Shown piece after piece: positions 62,567 to 64,000 of a stretch of 64,000 nt of DNA (the first letter of the stretch is position 1; the number at the start of each line of letters is the position of its first letter). The stretch is from Paraburkholderia caffeinilytica (GTDB taxonomy: Bacteria > Pseudomonadota > Gammaproteobacteria > Burkholderiales > Burkholderiaceae): the NCBI RefSeq assembly GCF_003368325.1, contig NZ_CP031466.1, positions 992,001-1,056,000 on the forward strand, written 5' to 3'. Position numbers and translations under genes: made by a program. The notes beneath the pieces are model-generated. The model did not search any database, was not told the origin of the DNA, and saw nothing but the letters and a program-made list of their open reading frames with translations.

Positions 62567-63232
62567 CTATCGGCTCTCGATCCACTGAATTGCGAACCGC
62601 ATCAGGTCCTTGCCGTTACGGATAGTCAGCTTTTCTTTGATATTGGCCTGGTGCGCTTCGATGGTCTTCACGCTCCGATTCAGTTTCTCTGCGATTTCGC
62701 GGGTGCTGAAGCCGAGTCCGATCAGGTGCAGGATTTCAAACTCCCGTTCTGAAAGGTTTGCTATTTGGCCCTCCGCCGTTTTGTGGGGGACCGTAAGGGC
62801 CCGCGCCAGCTTCTCGTGCATGGCGGCGCTCACGTAAATATTGCCTGCCAGCACTTCGCGGATGGCGCTGATGACGTGCTCTGTGGCTTCGAGTTTCATC
62901 AGATACCCGTTGGCCCCGGCCCTTAGTGCGCGTTCGGCGAACAGGCTTTCGTCATGCATGCTGAGGACGAGAATCGCCAGATTTGGGTAGCGGTGACGGA
63001 AGGTCCTGACAAGCTCCAGGCCAGAGTCCGATTGCAGACTGATGTCCACAATGGCCATGTCGGGCTGGCAGTCCATCGCCGTCAGAGCTTCTTCGGCACT
63101 GCCAGCTGCACAGCAGACGTGCAGATCCTCTTGCAGATTCAGCAAGTGCGTCATCCCGTCACGGATGATGGGATGGTCATCCACGATCAGGATTTGAATT
63201 GCACGGTCTGGGCTAGCGGGTTTCCTGTGCAT
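62567..63232 (-). CDS. NarL/FixJ-type response regulator
   Basis: A 221-aa regulator from the ATG at 63232, overlapping the kinase gene end by 20 bp, so translation is coupled. The receiver domain has ILIVDDHPIIRDGMTHLL, the phospho-accepting Asp in DMAIVDISLQSDSGLELV, and the Lys in YLMKLEATEHV. The C-terminal LuxR helix-turn-helix is LSEREFEILHLIGLGFSTREIAEKLNRSVKTIEAHQANIKEKL. It acts as the output of the histidine kinase upstream. Possible targets include the CBS-BON gene downstream (inference). Confidence 0.93.
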   Translation of the reverse strand: MHRKPASPDRAIQILIVDDHPIIRDGMTHLLNLQEDLHVCCAAGSAEEALTAMDCQPDMAIVDISLQSDSGLELVRTFRHRYPNLAILVLSMHDESLFAERALRAGANGYLMKLEATEHVISAIREVLAGNIYVSAAMHEKLARALTVPHKTAEGQIANLSEREFEILHLIGLGFSTREIAEKLNRSVKTIEAHQANIKEKLTIRNGKDLMRFAIQWIESR

Positions 63233-64000
63233 GGCCAGGACCCTCCGGTAGCGGATAGTTGATTGCGACCGTGGTGCCACCCCAACCGTTGCGGGTCACG
63301 GTACAGGAGCCGCCCAGAAGGCTTGCCCGGTGACGCAGGTTGCGCAGTCCCAGCCCCGAGGCACGCCCCATGTCTTCCTGGCCGATGCCTACCCCGTCGT
63401 CACTGATCGAAAGCGTTTGCAGACCGCCTGCCCGCTCCAGCTCGATCCAGATGCGGTGGCCGCGGCAATATTTCAACGCGTTGTTGACTGCTTCCTGTGC
63501 GGCGCGGTAGAGGTTGATCTGCATCAGCGGATCCAGCAGGTCCACATCTGGTGCGATCCGCAGCATGCAATCCACGTCATTGAGCGTGCGAGCCGTTTCC
63601 GCCAGCCCCTGCAGTGCGGTCTCAAGGCCACCATATTCCATCGCGACCGGGTCGAGGCCATGGGCAATCCGGCGGGTCAACAAGGACGCCTGCTTCACCA
63701 ATCCGACAACGGTAGTGGCGTCGGCGGCAGCTGGATGGCCCTGCGCCTGCAGTTTCTGATTCAAGGCAGCGCAGTACAGACCCAGGCTGGTCAGGTGTTG
63801 TCCAAGCCCGTCGTGCAGTTCCCGGCCGATGAGTCTCTGCTGCTGATCGCCGATCTGAATCAGCTCCCCTTCCAATAGACGGCGTCGCGCCATCTCCTCC
63901 TTTAGTTCATTGTTTGCCTTCTCCAGGTCTTGGGTCCGCTCCTGGACGCGTCGCTCCAGTTCGACGTGGGCTGCCTGCAGCAACCTGTAGACGCGCCGCT
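63213..64000 (-). CDS. NarX-like sensor histidine kinase (5' end off the window)
   Basis: The frame is open to the right edge, so the N-terminal sensor part is missing; the 262 visible codons are the kinase core. A coiled coil (ELERRVQERTQDLEKANNELKEEMARRR) leads to the dimerisation helix with the phospho-accepting His in IGRELHDGLGQHLTSLGLY (HisKA_3 type). The ATPase domain has the N box EAVNNALKYC, ISDDGVGIG, and GLGLRNLRHRASLLGG. It pairs with the response regulator whose gene overlaps its 3' end. The stimulus cannot be told from this part. Confidence 0.92.
   Translation of the reverse strand, partial: RRVYRLLQAAHVELERRVQERTQDLEKANNELKEEMARRRLLEGELIQIGDQQQRLIGRELHDGLGQHLTSLGLYCAALNQKLQAQGHPAAADATTVVGLVKQASLLTRRIAHGLDPVAMEYGGLETALQGLAETARTLNDVDCMLRIAPDVDLLDPLMQINLYRAAQEAVNNALKYCRGHRIWIELERAGGLQTLSISDDGVGIGQEDMGRASGLGLRNLRHRASLLGGSCTVTRNGWGGTTVAINYPLPEGPGHAQETR

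Noticed and set aside
1..64000. CRISPR arrays, insertion sequences, prophage or tRNA-linked islands
   Set aside because: I found no regularly spaced 25-40-bp repeats, no transposase or integrase motifs, no terminal inverted repeats and no tRNA-like cloverleaf.

Overview
The window is high-GC, densely coded chromosomal DNA from a versatile soil or plant-associated betaproteobacterium, most likely Burkholderiaceae and Paraburkholderia-like. This is inferred from the Burkholderia-type trimeric porins, the phaP/phaB pair, the many LysR regulators beside single catabolic genes, and the run of sugar ABC transporters. I see no rRNA, tRNA, insertion sequence, prophage or CRISPR array. Both edges cut genes: a sugar-binding protein on the left and a histidine kinase on the right.

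Left third (1-24.2 kb), nutrient uptake. A truncated ribose/fructose-type binding protein is followed by a branched-chain-amino-acid-type binding protein that diverges from a LysR gene and a ureidoglycolate-lyase-family gene. A LacI regulator then diverges, across a perfect 16-bp palindrome, from a galactoside operon (MsmK-type ATPase, GH42 beta-galactosidase, binding protein, two permeases). A secreted sedolisin (S53) protease and a LysR gene come next, followed by a ribose-type operon (rbsB-rbsA-rbsC-rbsK). The section ends with a LysR gene divergent from a dicarboxylate/amino-acid symporter and a class V aminotransferase.

Middle (24.4-46.8 kb). The most unusual locus is 24.9-27.8 kb: a protein joining a cyclic-nucleotide-binding domain, a winged-helix-like segment and a FliG-like C-terminal domain, followed by MotA-like and MotB-like stator genes, with no flagellar gene in the window. 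It looks like a self-contained, second-messenger-gated stator/rotor module. Next come a sterol-desaturase-type hydroxylase, a DeoR/MFS pair, a metal or siderophore uptake locus (DUF2946, TonB receptor, PepSY reductase, micro-protein), a TPR/glycosyltransferase protein, a molybdopterin-domain protein, a polyhydroxybutyrate locus (small winged-helix-like protein, phaP, phaB, 52-aa membrane protein), an orphan NMT1-type binding protein, a porin and a chemoreceptor.

Right third (46.8-64 kb). A LysR regulator with two DNA-binding domains faces an aromatic-acid MFS transporter; between them is what looks like the deletion scar of a gallate-type dioxygenase gene. A membrane protein, a second porin and an AhpD-like protein with an XRE regulator follow. 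Then come a decayed gluconate-dehydrogenase remnant and a LysR / aconitase-family / MFS cluster in which the aconitase has swivel-first domain order. The end holds a secreted alpha/beta hydrolase, an orphan PstS, a CBS-BON protein and a NarL/NarX-like two-component pair.

All calls come from reading the sequence by eye. Family names rest on recognised motifs, and substrates are mostly inferred from neighbours.
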